The position numbers and the translations under genes are program-made. Source: Fibrobacterota bacterium (GTDB taxonomy: Bacteria; Fibrobacterota; Chitinivibrionia; Chitinivibrionales; JANQEN01). Taken from it: a stretch of 6,572 bases of DNA. Positions 1-6,296 of this stretch are shown here, one piece after another (the first letter of the stretch is position 1; the number at the start of each line of letters is the position of its first letter). Where the stretch lies: the NCBI GenBank assembly GCA_030619215.1, contig JAUXBV010000201.1, positions 1-6,572 of the forward strand, given 5' to 3'. The notes beneath the pieces were generated by a model. The model did not search any database, was not told the DNA's origin, and saw nothing but the letters and a program-made list of their open reading frames with translations.

Positions 1-165
1 CGACTTGCTTCCGGGAGTGAGGCTATTTCCCCCGAAATAAACGATAATAGTATTATTTTCCGTTCTATATTCACCATAACCTCCTGAGCCACTTTTTCTC
101 ATTTCATGGTAACCGGTACAGGAAATTATGCAGAAAACTGAAACTAAAGAAATTATACGTTTCAT
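1..165 (-). CDS. Lipoprotein N-terminus, partial (possible CC0125/CC1285-like family)
   Basis: The minus strand has an open frame from the ATG at 165-163 to the window edge: 55 codons, no stop. The product starts MKRIISLVSVFCIISC, a short signal peptide with a lipobox-like I-I-S-C ending at Cys16, so it should be lipidated and held in the envelope. The mature part has a Gly-rich stretch (GSGGYGEY, residues 26-33) and then TIIVYFGGNSLTPGSKS (residues 39-55). A 'GGY-x-E ... V-x-F-x-GN-x-x-T' pattern recalls the N-terminus of CC0125/CC1285-family lipoproteins, whose function is unknown. That assignment is from memory of the pattern and rests on few residues. No clear Shine-Dalgarno precedes the ATG. 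The gene is incomplete because the window ends, not because of a visible lesion. It is transcribed away from the cold-shock gene and unrelated to the GH5 cluster. Confidence 0.72.
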   Translation of the reverse strand, partial: MKRIISLVSVFCIISCTGYHEMRKSGSGGYGEYRTENNTIIVYFGGNSLTPGSKS

Positions 166-479
166 ACAAGTAAAATAATTTACCAACTACACTATTTGCA
201 GTCTAAATATATGTTTTGATTCTTTAGGGCAAATCCTTCAAATACGGTTTAATTATCACCTCTTAATGCTCCTCGATTCTATCTATAATTTTTCAATTTA
301 TTTAACAATAGATTCGATAGAAACCGTTTTTTAGTGATTCTTACAGAGTGCACCACTAAAGTGGCACCATGTGAGAAATGGTATTCTTGCAAAGGCTTCA
401 TACACTTGTAAAATACATATAATTTCTCTTTATGCAAACGCCTATTTACACGAAGTGAAAAAGGTAAAGCCTCTGGATT

Positions 480-515
480 CCCGCCGGAGTTTATCCTCGC
501 GGAGGCGGGGGCGCC
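480..515. repeat. GC-rich imperfect palindrome (REP/MITE-like)
   Basis: A sharply GC-rich block sits in very AT-rich DNA. CCCGCC (480-485) can pair with GGCGGG (504-509), and an alternative internal hairpin is CCTC-GCG-GAGG (495-505). The block ends in GGCGCC (510-515) followed by a run of A. The lead-in 'GGATTCCCGCC' resembles common dispersed bacterial palindromes. No T-run follows the stem on either strand, so it does not look like an intrinsic terminator. Only one copy is visible in the window. Confidence 0.45.
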
Positions 516-576
516 AAAAAATTCTTTTTATAAATTACAATATTTAGTTCATGGCCTATACTAAAACAAAAAAATA

Positions 577-690
577 GTATAACTGATTGTAACGATTATA
601 CTTCATTTGTAAAAGGTATGTTCCATAGGCCTGTATAACTGTTTCTATGAGACTACAGTCTTAAGAAACAGTAAAAATCTAACAATCAGT
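577..690. repeat. Nested inverted repeats, structured element
   Basis: Two perfect 9-bp inverted repeats are nested. The outer pair is ACTGATTGT (582-590) / ACAATCAGT (682-690). The inner pair is ACTGTTTCT (638-646) / AGAAACAGT (664-672). Inside the inner pair is a third small stem, AGACT (650-654) / AGTCT (657-661). The left arm of each of the two larger pairs is also part of a 9-bp direct repeat, GTATAACTG (577-585 and 633-641). This is more ordered than expected by chance in AT-rich DNA. It could be a folded RNA, a small non-autonomous mobile element, or a protein-binding array. There is no coding potential across it. Confidence 0.45.
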
Positions 691-724
691 AAAATGACAT
701 GCCACACAAGAAATAAAAGATGAA

Positions 725-755
725 GGGCGCGCCCAAAAAAAATAAAATATTTTAT
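725..755. repeat. Adjacent perfect palindromes (GC then AT)
   Basis: A perfect 10-bp GC palindrome, GGGCGCGCCC (725-734), is followed by eight A and then a perfect 14-bp AT palindrome, ATAAAATATTTTAT (742-755). Both are directly visible. Read on the minus strand, a T-run precedes the GC palindrome rather than following it, so terminator polarity is wrong in that direction. On the plus strand the stem is followed by A, not T. The role is unknown. Confidence 0.4.
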
Positions 756-757
756 CG

Positions 758-797
758 GGGGAGGAAATAGAATCTGCTACTATCAGATCGCCTCCTC
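758..797. other. Two-tier hairpin upstream of the cold-shock promoter
   Basis: GGGGAGG (758-764) pairs with CCTCCTC (791-797) over 7 bp including one G-T pair. Inside it ATCTG (772-776) pairs with CAGAT (784-788) around a 7-base loop. The two stems are separated by an asymmetric internal loop. No T-run follows directly, so it is not a typical terminator. It lies about 45 bases upstream of the predicted cold-shock promoter and would not be in that transcript. It could be part of an RNA or a DNA site. Confidence 0.35.
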
Positions 798-842
798 AAA
801 CAGGGTGTTAGAACTACTTTTTATTACATCAACAATTTATAT

Positions 843-871
843 TTGCTTTTTTTGTGTGTATGTTTTATAAT
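843..871 (+). promoter_or_regulatory. Predicted sigma70-type promoter of the cold-shock gene
   Basis: A -35-like TTGCTT (843-848) and a perfect -10 TATAAT (866-871) are separated by exactly 17 bases. Transcription would start near 878. The -35 matches consensus at only 3 of 6 positions. The perfect -10, optimal spacing and plus-strand orientation toward the cold-shock gene make this the best promoter candidate upstream of it. Confidence 0.55.
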
Positions 872-877
872 TACCAT

Positions 878-1070
878 GCAATTAACTGTACCTGTTTTTT
901 CGTTTTAATGTTTTTGGCGGTAACGTTTCAGATTGATAATAGTAGAATAAAAAGAGACTCGCAGCGAACGGAATAATAAGATTAAACGTTCAAAGCGGGA
1001 TTTTTTTTACCAGAACATGTAGAGAATACAGTGGTACAAATCATATAATTTTATTTAAAGGATTGACCTA
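878..1070 (+). promoter_or_regulatory. Long 5' leader of the cold-shock mRNA
   Basis: If transcription starts near 878, the untranslated leader is about 190 bases, similar in scale to the long structured leaders of cspA-type mRNAs that control stability and translation at low temperature. Visible inside it are GAACG (966-970) / CGTTC (987-991) and a run of eight T at 1001-1008. The stem is weak and ends nine bases before the T-run, so an attenuator is possible but not convincing. A clear ribosome binding site, AAAGGA (1057-1062), lies eight bases before the ATG. Confidence 0.4.
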
Positions 1071-1271
1071 ATGGAAACAGGAACTGTCAAGTGGTTCAAT
1101 GGTTCAAAAGGCTTCGGGTTCATCTCAAGAGAAGAAGGGCCTGACGTATTTGTTCACTTTAAGGCTATTCAAGGTGACGGGTATAAAAGCCTCGATGAGG
1201 GTGACCAGGTTCAGTTTGAAGTTGAACAGGGACCCAAAGGACCCAATGCAGCAAATGTCACGAAGATATAA
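1071..1271 (+). CDS. Cold-shock domain protein (CspA family)
   Basis: A 66-residue single cold-shock domain protein, the usual length for this family. It is a small five-stranded OB-fold that binds single-stranded RNA and DNA in the cytoplasm and melts mRNA structure as an RNA chaperone. Both nucleic-acid-binding motifs are intact: RNP1 KGFGFI (residues 13-18) and RNP2 VFVHF (26-30). The N-terminal GTVKWFN (4-10) and the C-terminal [13 protein letters not shown] (54-66) are typical. The start is fixed by the AAAGGA ribosome binding site at 1057-1062 and the conserved first strand. The gene is monocistronic, with its own predicted promoter and long leader upstream and a strong terminator downstream, and converges on the GH5 gene. 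The family includes cold-induced and constitutive members, and the sequence cannot tell which this is, so no cspA-E symbol is assigned. Confidence 0.97.
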   Translation: METGTVKWFNGSKGFGFISREEGPDVFVHFKAIQGDGYKSLDEGDQVQFEVEQGPKGPNAANVTKI

Positions 1272-1300
1272 TTAAGATATAATCTTAATACAATCTGCGA

Positions 1301-1332
1301 AAAACTCCGGTCAGTTCTGGCCGGAGTTTTTT
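1301..1332 (+). terminator. Intrinsic terminator of the cold-shock gene
   Basis: AAAACTCCGG (1301-1310) and CCGGAGTTTT (1321-1330) form a perfect 10-bp stem. It extends inward by a T-G pair and two more pairs to a GTTC tetraloop (1314-1317). Six T follow on the plus strand (1327-1332), with further T-rich sequence after. It lies 29 bases after the cold-shock stop codon. The GH5 gene converges and ends 45 bases away. Read leftward the hairpin keeps only four T within the stem, so it may stop leftward transcription too, but less efficiently. Confidence 0.92.
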
Positions 1333-1375
1333 GTTTATTTTTATTTATGTGGATTCAAGTACTGTACTTTAAGCA

Positions 1376-2782
1376 TCACTTGTATAGGTCTAATGGTAAT
1401 AAAGTTGTATACTCAACATCATGTAACCTTATTTGGAGGATGTAAATACCATTTGAAAGTAGTTGTTTAAATAGGCAATTTAGTGCCAAGCTGTTCTGTG
1501 TCTTTTGTAAAAAGCGTATTGATTTAAATATCTTTTTACCTTGCATATTATAAAGGGTTATATAAATATCTTCATTGACAGGTAAAGGATTGTTTGCAAG
1601 GAGGACTATTTTACCATTTTTATATACAATTGAAAAGTTAAGGCAGCCTTTTGGGTTTACTTTTAAATACTGCTTTATCGATGTCGGCAAACCATTAACT
1701 ATATCAGCGTGGTTTGAATAAAAAGCATTTGTTGCAATCTTTATACTGTCAAAAGTGCCATGCCCGTCATTGGCCCTGTCGCTCCATGCAAACACACCGG
1801 CATACTCTTTATCATAGGCTGCTTCATACATTTCGACCAGTGTCATGGTGAATTGATTGTTGCTTACATCATGCCCGGGTGTCTCACCAATAATGACAGG
1901 CCTGTCTCCAATATCCTGCCAATAATCAACACCTTTTGTATAGGGCACGTACCAGGGTATCATCCATTCGTAGAAGTGTATCTGATAGATATCCAGATAT
2001 GCCTTGTTACTGTTGTGTGTAGCCTGTAAAGCAGAGTCGCTCCACCAGTGGCCCCCGCCGCCACCGACGCAGTCTGCATGATTTGAATTCCATTTTAGCG
2101 ATGCTGCTCCAGTGGTAACATAGTTAGTACAATTCTCATGAATAGCAGCCGCAAGCATGGCATGAAATCTTTGCAATTCTTTGATGTCACATGCATGGAG
2201 AGTTTCTATTATCCATTCCGGCTCGTTGCAGATCTCCCAGGCAAAAAGGTAGGGATGATCGGCATACCGCTGTACAAGAGGGATAAGAACATTATTTATA
2301 TAGCTCAAAGTTTTAGCTGAGTCAGTGATCAATGGTGTGTTCACGCCGGCGAACTGCCCGGCGTCGGTGTTTACCTTTGACATGTCAAATGACCACAGGG
2401 CAGGCATCACAAAGATTTCATATTTCTCGGCAATTGCCATCATATTATCAAAATCAGTAAAAAAGTTAGCGTCCAATCCTGTTACCTCACTGCCGGGAGC
2501 GCTGAATTCGGGTGTTGAACGGCCGTCACAATGTATCCATATGCGAACACAATTGATACCATTTTCCGAATATTTTTTAAAAGTATTGTCAAACAATGTT
2601 GAATCGTGAAGAGCGCCCCATTGGTAATGGGTACCAAAGTCAGTGCCAAAGGAATTCCAGGGCATGTTGATGCCGTTGAGCCAGTACTGCTTGCCGTTGA
2701 TTTCAATAAGGGGATGTGCGGCATTCAAAGTAAAACAGATTCCCAAAATTAATAACACTGATATTTGAATATGTTTTTTCAT
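1376..2782 (-). CDS. Secreted GH5-family glycoside hydrolase with T9SS-like C-terminal tail
   Basis: A 468-residue exported retaining beta-glycanase of clan GH-A. Residues 1-21 form a signal peptide (basic start, hydrophobic core, cut near N-A-A). The catalytic domain spans about 24-370. Visible GH5 hallmarks are the VRIW strand (Arg80), WEICNEP (182-188, acid/base Glu187), QIHFYEW (267-273, His269, Tyr271), VIIGE (296-300, nucleophile Glu300) and the FAW strand (331-333). GH5 covers cellulases, mannanases and others, and the substrate cannot be read here; 'mannanase or cellulase-type' is as far as I would go. Residues about 380-466 resemble a type IX secretion sorting domain, with ITLYNMQGKKIF and a final GIYILQIRL strand, implying export across the outer membrane. 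No carbohydrate-binding module is seen. No strong ribosome binding site precedes the ATG. It is last in the leftward cluster, 116 bases after the barrel-like gene. Confidence 0.9.
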   Translation of the reverse strand: MKKHIQISVLLILGICFTLNAAHPLIEINGKQYWLNGINMPWNSFGTDFGTHYQWGALHDSTLFDNTFKKYSENGINCVRIWIHCDGRSTPEFSAPGSEVTGLDANFFTDFDNMMAIAEKYEIFVMPALWSFDMSKVNTDAGQFAGVNTPLITDSAKTLSYINNVLIPLVQRYADHPYLFAWEICNEPEWIIETLHACDIKELQRFHAMLAAAIHENCTNYVTTGAASLKWNSNHADCVGGGGGHWWSDSALQATHNSNKAYLDIYQIHFYEWMIPWYVPYTKGVDYWQDIGDRPVIIGETPGHDVSNNQFTMTLVEMYEAAYDKEYAGVFAWSDRANDGHGTFDSIKIATNAFYSNHADIVNGLPTSIKQYLKVNPKGCLNFSIVYKNGKIVLLANNPLPVNEDIYITLYNMQGKKIFKSIRFLQKTQNSLALNCLFKQLLSNGIYILQIRLHDVEYTTLLPLDLYK

Positions 2783-2851
2783 ATCTATTTCACTGGATTT
2801 TTAATTTTTATCTTCAATATAAGATACCAAGAATTAAACATATGATATAAA

Positions 2852-2881
2852 TATCTATGGAAAAAATAACATGTTTATCAA
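2852..2881 (-). promoter_or_regulatory. Weak candidate promoter for the GH5 gene
   Basis: In the 116-base AT-rich gap before the GH5 gene, the minus strand has TTGATA (2881-2876) and TAGATA (2857-2852) separated by 18 bases. The -10 match is poor, and such matches are easy to find in AT-rich DNA. The gap has no terminator hairpin, so the GH5 gene could also be read from upstream. Confidence 0.25.
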
Positions 2882-2898
2882 AAATGTAATAATTAATG

Positions 2899-3639
2899 TT
2901 ATTTAACAACCATTGCGAAAATGACATCAAAATACACTGTTACTGATACATCTGTGTGTCGCACGAGGGCAAACTCTTCTATGTCAACGCCCAGGTCATA
3001 GCTGAAAGCCGGAAAAGGCGGAGGATGAATTCGTACTCCAGTGTCTATGTTTAAATACCATATAGCATTATGCTCAGAATATTTATGAGCTGTAAAATCA
3101 ATAGAGTTCCCGAGTTCAAAGATTGCCGACCACCACTCATGCGGTGTGATCTGCATGCCGTAATCAGCGCCTAATGAAAAATGGTCGCCGATTTGTGTAT
3201 GAAATGTAACTGCATTCTCAAATTTAATTCTGTTGATCATTCCAAGACACACAAAGGCGCCGAAGCGGGGTCTTGCGCCTTTATGGGTCGGTACACCATG
3301 TGACCCTCTCCCAATATGAAAAAGCGTAGCGGCGAGTCCCGCACCTATCGAGAGATTGTCGATAATACCATACTTTGCACCGAAATTAATTCTTCCAATA
3401 TTATCTAACAGTGAAGCCTGCAATTGCAGATTTGCCGGAAAGCTGAACGAAACCTCATGTAAACTCACCACAAAATGCCATGGAGGGTTTACACGTGCTT
3501 TAGGAGTGTAAAAATAGTGCGTCGGCTCAGATGGTGTGATAGTCATTACATTTGCTCTGTTTTCCTGACTATTAATAAAATTGGGAATGGTAATTATAAA
3601 TGAAAGGATAAATCCTATAAATTTTTTAGAAAACCCCAT
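2899..3639 (-). CDS. Exported beta-barrel-like envelope protein, function unknown
   Basis: A 246-residue protein I do not recognise as a named family. A signal peptide occupies about residues 1-24 (MGFSKKFIGF start, hydrophobic core, cut near N-S-Q). The mature part is predicted beta-rich, with short alternating strands and Gly/aromatic turns (for example residues 82-100, INFGAKYGIIDNLSIGAG) and no hydrophobic helix. This composition fits a small outer-membrane barrel. The last residues (YFDVIFAMVVK) do not end in the aromatic typical of a classical barrel signal, so this is not certain. The ATG at 3639 is chosen because AGAGAG (3652-3647) lies seven bases upstream and the signal peptide follows at once. 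A longer frame from a TTG at 3669 would add ten residues before it. The gene lies 48 bases after the LamG lipoprotein gene with no terminator between, suggesting co-transcription. Confidence 0.75.
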   Translation of the reverse strand: MGFSKKFIGFILSFIITIPNFINSQENRANVMTITPSEPTHYFYTPKARVNPPWHFVVSLHEVSFSFPANLQLQASLLDNIGRINFGAKYGIIDNLSIGAGLAATLFHIGRGSHGVPTHKGARPRFGAFVCLGMINRIKFENAVTFHTQIGDHFSLGADYGMQITPHEWWSAIFELGNSIDFTAHKYSEHNAIWYLNIDTGVRIHPPPFPAFSYDLGVDIEEFALVRHTDVSVTVYFDVIFAMVVK

Positions 3640-3646
3640 TAAAATG

Positions 3647-3652
3647 CTCTCT
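3647..3652 (-). promoter_or_regulatory. Ribosome binding site deciding the barrel-protein start
   Basis: AGAGAG (within AAAAGAGAG, 3655-3647) lies seven bases upstream of the ATG at 3639 on the minus strand. It supports that ATG over the in-frame TTG at 3669. Confidence 0.6.
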
Positions 3653-3687
3653 TTTAGATTTCTGACCAAGTAAAAGAGCGTCTATAG

Positions 3688-5424
3688 TTATTTAAAGAAA
3701 GGCGAATCCTTGCGCTGTGTTTCATAGCAGAGCTTGATCCACGAAGAGTTACGTTCTCCACGGTAGATACGGCATTCATCAATAATACAGTTGGAAAAGC
3801 CACTGGATCCAGTAAAGTCGCTTCCCAAAGCTGTATATTTTGAATTTGTACTATAGGTTTGGTGGTCTTCAAACTGAACAGTTCCGGTTGTGGTGGCTTT
3901 AACACCATCGATATAAATGTCAATCTGATTTGAGAAATAGTTGATTACACAACACAGGTGGTACCATTTGTTAAGCTCTAATGTGGCGGTAGTTGTTACT
4001 TTCTTGTCTGGGTTAACCGGTGTATCCAGCGCATTTCCTCCAGCCTTAACCCTGCCGTTGGTATCAATGGATACAAAGAGCCTGCTATACTGCTCGTCAC
4101 CGCCGGAAATCTGAATGATATTGCAGTCGTATGATTTAAGATAGACCCATGTGAATAGCGTGACACGCTGGATATTGTTTATATAGTTGATATCCTGGCC
4201 GATATCTATCCAGTCGTTAACACCGTCGAACATTTGCCCGTTGGCAATATATCCCTTAAAAGGTAAGGGATCATAATCCGAAACCTTAAGCCCATTATAT
4301 TGATGCGCCGTTGCATCGTAGACAATAGTGCCGCTGCCTTCATTAAGGTGCCATGTACTTGCATAGCCGTAATCCCGGTTAAACACTTTTTGAGGGGCCT
4401 GGATATCCGGAAGTGAAGCACCATAACCTAATCTTATATTCTGAGTGTTCTTGTTACCGAAAATGATTGGTATACTTACCCAAATTTCAGCGGTTTTCGG
4501 TGATGAGGCCGTGTCCCATTTCTCTATTTCATAGTCCAGCGTATCATTGTTTTCGTTTAATAATCTTATCGAACCGGGTAGTTTTGTATAGGCAAATATT
4601 AGTGAATCTTCCTGATTTTCACTGTTTAAACGGATCAGAAGCGGGAAACTCGGACCGATATCGTCAATGATATTAGCACCTTCCGAGGTTGTGTTAAACA
4701 CAATTTTTTTCATTCCATAAAAAGCGAACGGATCGACAAATGGCGAGTCATTTGCAAGCGTAATAGTGTTGGGGTAAACATATATAGTATCTATATAAAC
4801 CTCAGGACTTTGAGTAAAAGATATATGGATAACATACATTTGTGGTGGTAAGCCTGTGATCTCAAAGGCCTCTTCAGGGGCTAATGTCTGGAATAAATCC
4901 ATGCCGTAAAATTGTATTATCATATTATCCGTACTGTTTAATCCACCGCGATACTTACCCGAGAAGCTGCCTGTCTGTTCCATAGTAAGCTCATCCAGAT
5001 CAAGCATAACAGTATCATCGTCAGCTCTGCTCAGTAACGTTATCGGCAATGCGATCTCTCTAACAACAACACCTTCGGAGGAGTCTTGGTTTATTGCACT
5101 TATTGAATAGGTTGCTGCTTCGGGATTTTGAAAATAAAAGGTAAAACGGCCCAGGTCATCCGTTGTGGTATCTTTACACTTTTTTGCGTCGTACGGTTCA
5201 CCCGGATTATATAGATAATCCTGAGGTCTGATCTGAACAGGTACATTTTTCGCGGGTTCACCATCTTCCGTTAGTATCACTGCAGTTATTCCATTGGTCG
5301 TTTCAGTGGTTGTGCCTCCAGCCATCGGGTTTATCGAACATGAAAGGTATAGGGCAGCAGGCATTACCAGCGCAAACATCAGTAATAGCTGTTTTGGGAT
5401 TCTGTATTCCATTCCGGTTTTCAT
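3688..5424 (-). CDS. Surface lipoprotein with DUF2341 and LamG (concanavalin-like) domains
   Basis: A 578-residue envelope protein. Residues 1-28 form a lipoprotein signal peptide, with Cys29 in L-Y-L-S-C; the -3 Tyr is unusual but the layout fits. Residues about 45-110 resemble a carboxypeptidase-regulatory-like beta-sandwich (GITAVILTEDGEPAKNVPV, then a DDLGRFTF strand). Residues about 239-335 match DUF2341 (FPLLIRL, LDYEIEKWD, AEIWVSIPII, IRLGYG). Residues about 352-575 form a LamG/concanavalin-like jellyroll (STWHLNEGSGTIVYDATA, FDGVNDWIDIG, WYHLCCVIN, IDIYIDGV, IDECRIYRG, WIKLCYETQR). The DUF2341-LamG pair is typical of surface proteins of polysaccharide-degrading bacteria, where LamG folds often bind sugars, though no ligand can be named. 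It starts 8 bases after the TIGR02147 stop, with its ribosome binding site inside the end of that gene, so the two are probably translationally coupled. Confidence 0.88.
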   Translation of the reverse strand: MKTGMEYRIPKQLLLMFALVMPAALYLSCSINPMAGGTTTETTNGITAVILTEDGEPAKNVPVQIRPQDYLYNPGEPYDAKKCKDTTTDDLGRFTFYFQNPEAATYSISAINQDSSEGVVVREIALPITLLSRADDDTVMLDLDELTMEQTGSFSGKYRGGLNSTDNMIIQFYGMDLFQTLAPEEAFEITGLPPQMYVIHISFTQSPEVYIDTIYVYPNTITLANDSPFVDPFAFYGMKKIVFNTTSEGANIIDDIGPSFPLLIRLNSENQEDSLIFAYTKLPGSIRLLNENNDTLDYEIEKWDTASSPKTAEIWVSIPIIFGNKNTQNIRLGYGASLPDIQAPQKVFNRDYGYASTWHLNEGSGTIVYDATAHQYNGLKVSDYDPLPFKGYIANGQMFDGVNDWIDIGQDINYINNIQRVTLFTWVYLKSYDCNIIQISGGDEQYSRLFVSIDTNGRVKAGGNALDTPVNPDKKVTTTATLELNKWYHLCCVINYFSNQIDIYIDGVKATTTGTVQFEDHQTYSTNSKYTALGSDFTGSSGFSNCIIDECRIYRGERNSSWIKLCYETQRKDSPFFK

Positions 5425-5432
5425 ATGCCTAT

Positions 5433-6287
5433 TTAATCCTTATTATCATTACTGCCATTTTTCTTCTTCTGTATGGCACTGAGAGGGATAAGCTGCATAT
5501 TTAACTGGTAGAGCCTGTCGGTTTGATCCTCCTGTATTGAGTCCACCCTTTTAATGATTGACGCCCGGCATTCCCGAATAATCTCTTTCATATCCTCAAA
5601 GCATTCATCATTTATTGACATGGTAATGGAAGATATATCACGCAACTCCTTCGGGTCCCTCTCTATTGAGGAAGCTGACATCTGGATGGTCTCTTTTTGA
5701 TATGCTGAGATGGCTATATCCTGCCATTTTTCTCCGGTAGTAACATGGGCATCGGTAACACTGTAGCTCCCGTCTTTTTTCTTTATAACAAATTTCAGTT
5801 TCTTTAGCAGGGCTATTGCCTTTTTTGCCTGGGGTACGGTTACAGGAGGATTTAATTTTGATGCCAACTCCTTGTAGTTTCCCTTGAACTTGTAAACATC
5901 AAGCAGCGATCGCATTGCAACATAATACCACTTTTGAAAATATTCGTACTGTTCTCTCGTTATTGTTGATGAGCGATACCCTTTTAAGTGAAGGAGTGCT
6001 TCAAAATAGAGCCTGCTCTGTTCTTTTGAGCGGGCTTTTTCAAAGTGTATCAGGGTTTCGAAATACTGGGCTTCCCGTTTGCTGAATTTGCAGAATGTAA
6101 TGAAATTCTCAATAGCATTATCAGCAACATGACGTTTCCCAGACAGAATCTTTACCAGAAGGCTGTGGTCCATTTTAAGCTTGTTGGCCATATATCGATA
6201 CGAGAAGAAGGTCTCGCTTTTTTTTCTCGAGTCATAGTAGTCACGTAAAAAATTACGATAGTCAAGATAATTAAAAATGTTATCCAT
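5433..6287 (-). CDS. TIGR02147 family protein (Fibrobacter-type regulator-like)
   Basis: A 284-residue soluble protein, close to the usual length of about 270-290. It matches TIGR02147 along its length: the N-terminal IFNYLDYRNFLRDYY (4-18); an HTH-like segment FFSYRYMANKLKMDHSLLVKILSGKR (27-52); the YFETLIHFEKARS stretch (75-87); W120 with YYVAMRSLL; NPPVTVPQAKKAIALLKKL (146-164), a second winged-helix-like region; and the closing YQLNMQLIPLS (260-270). There is no signal peptide or membrane segment, so it is cytoplasmic. The family is expanded in Fibrobacter, and its biochemical role is not established to my knowledge; DNA binding is inferred from the HTH-like region. The ATG at 6287 is chosen because the family N-terminus starts there. 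A TTG at 6353 would add 22 unrelated residues and lie upstream of the promoter. It is the first gene of the leftward cluster. Confidence 0.92.
   Translation of the reverse strand: MDNIFNYLDYRNFLRDYYDSRKKSETFFSYRYMANKLKMDHSLLVKILSGKRHVADNAIENFITFCKFSKREAQYFETLIHFEKARSKEQSRLYFEALLHLKGYRSSTITREQYEYFQKWYYVAMRSLLDVYKFKGNYKELASKLNPPVTVPQAKKAIALLKKLKFVIKKKDGSYSVTDAHVTTGEKWQDIAISAYQKETIQMSASSIERDPKELRDISSITMSINDECFEDMKEIIRECRASIIKRVDSIQEDQTDRLYQLNMQLIPLSAIQKKKNGSNDNKD
5437..5441 (-). promoter_or_regulatory. Ribosome binding site of the lipoprotein gene, inside the upstream gene
   Basis: AAGGA (5441-5437, minus) lies 12 bases before the lipoprotein ATG. It falls within codons 283-284 of the TIGR02147 gene, whose TAA follows at 5435-5433. 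This arrangement favours coupled translation. The spacing is longer than optimal. A second in-frame ATG four codons later lacks a better site. Confidence 0.5.
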
Positions 6288-6296
6288 AATGTTATA

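Larger units (their letters stand above)
166..1070. other. Long AT-rich intergenic region rich in inverted repeats
   Basis: About 900 bases separate the divergent lipoprotein and cold-shock genes. I see no reading frame with a credible start, ribosome binding site and protein-like composition on either strand. The last 190 bases or so are explained as the cold-shock leader. The rest holds several secondary-structure candidates listed separately (480-515, 577-690, 725-755, 758-797). A smaller hairpin, CCACT/AGTGG, lies at 353-364 and can be extended by GTG (348-350) / CAC (365-367) across a 2-base bulge. The concentration of palindromes suggests a decayed mobile element or a non-coding RNA locus, but nothing here identifies one. 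Confidence 0.6.

Noticed and set aside
206..232. Possible minus-strand promoter (TTGCCC and TATATT) for the left-edge lipoprotein
   Set aside because: The spacer is only 15 bases and the -35 match is poor; such matches are expected by chance in this AT-rich stretch.
277..322. 7-bp inverted repeat TTCTATC / GATAGAA
   Set aside because: The arms are short and AT-rich with a 32-base separation, so chance is a sufficient explanation.
480..540. GC-rich palindrome as an intrinsic terminator
   Set aside because: The stem is followed by A on the plus strand and by no T-run on the minus strand, and no gene ends next to it.
1760..2609. Several plus-strand frames opposite the GH5 gene
   Set aside because: They are antisense to a gene with intact catalytic motifs, lack good ribosome binding sites and show no recognisable domain.
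3640..3669. N-terminal extension of the barrel-like protein from a TTG at 3669
   Set aside because: The ATG at 3639 has a well-spaced AGAGAG site and is immediately followed by a signal peptide; the extension would place ten charged or polar residues before it.
3654..3923. Overlapping minus-strand frame of 89 codons at the lipoprotein gene's 3' end
   Set aside because: It lies in another frame of the LamG-coding sequence, has no protein-like features, and the overlapping LamG frame is clearly the real one.
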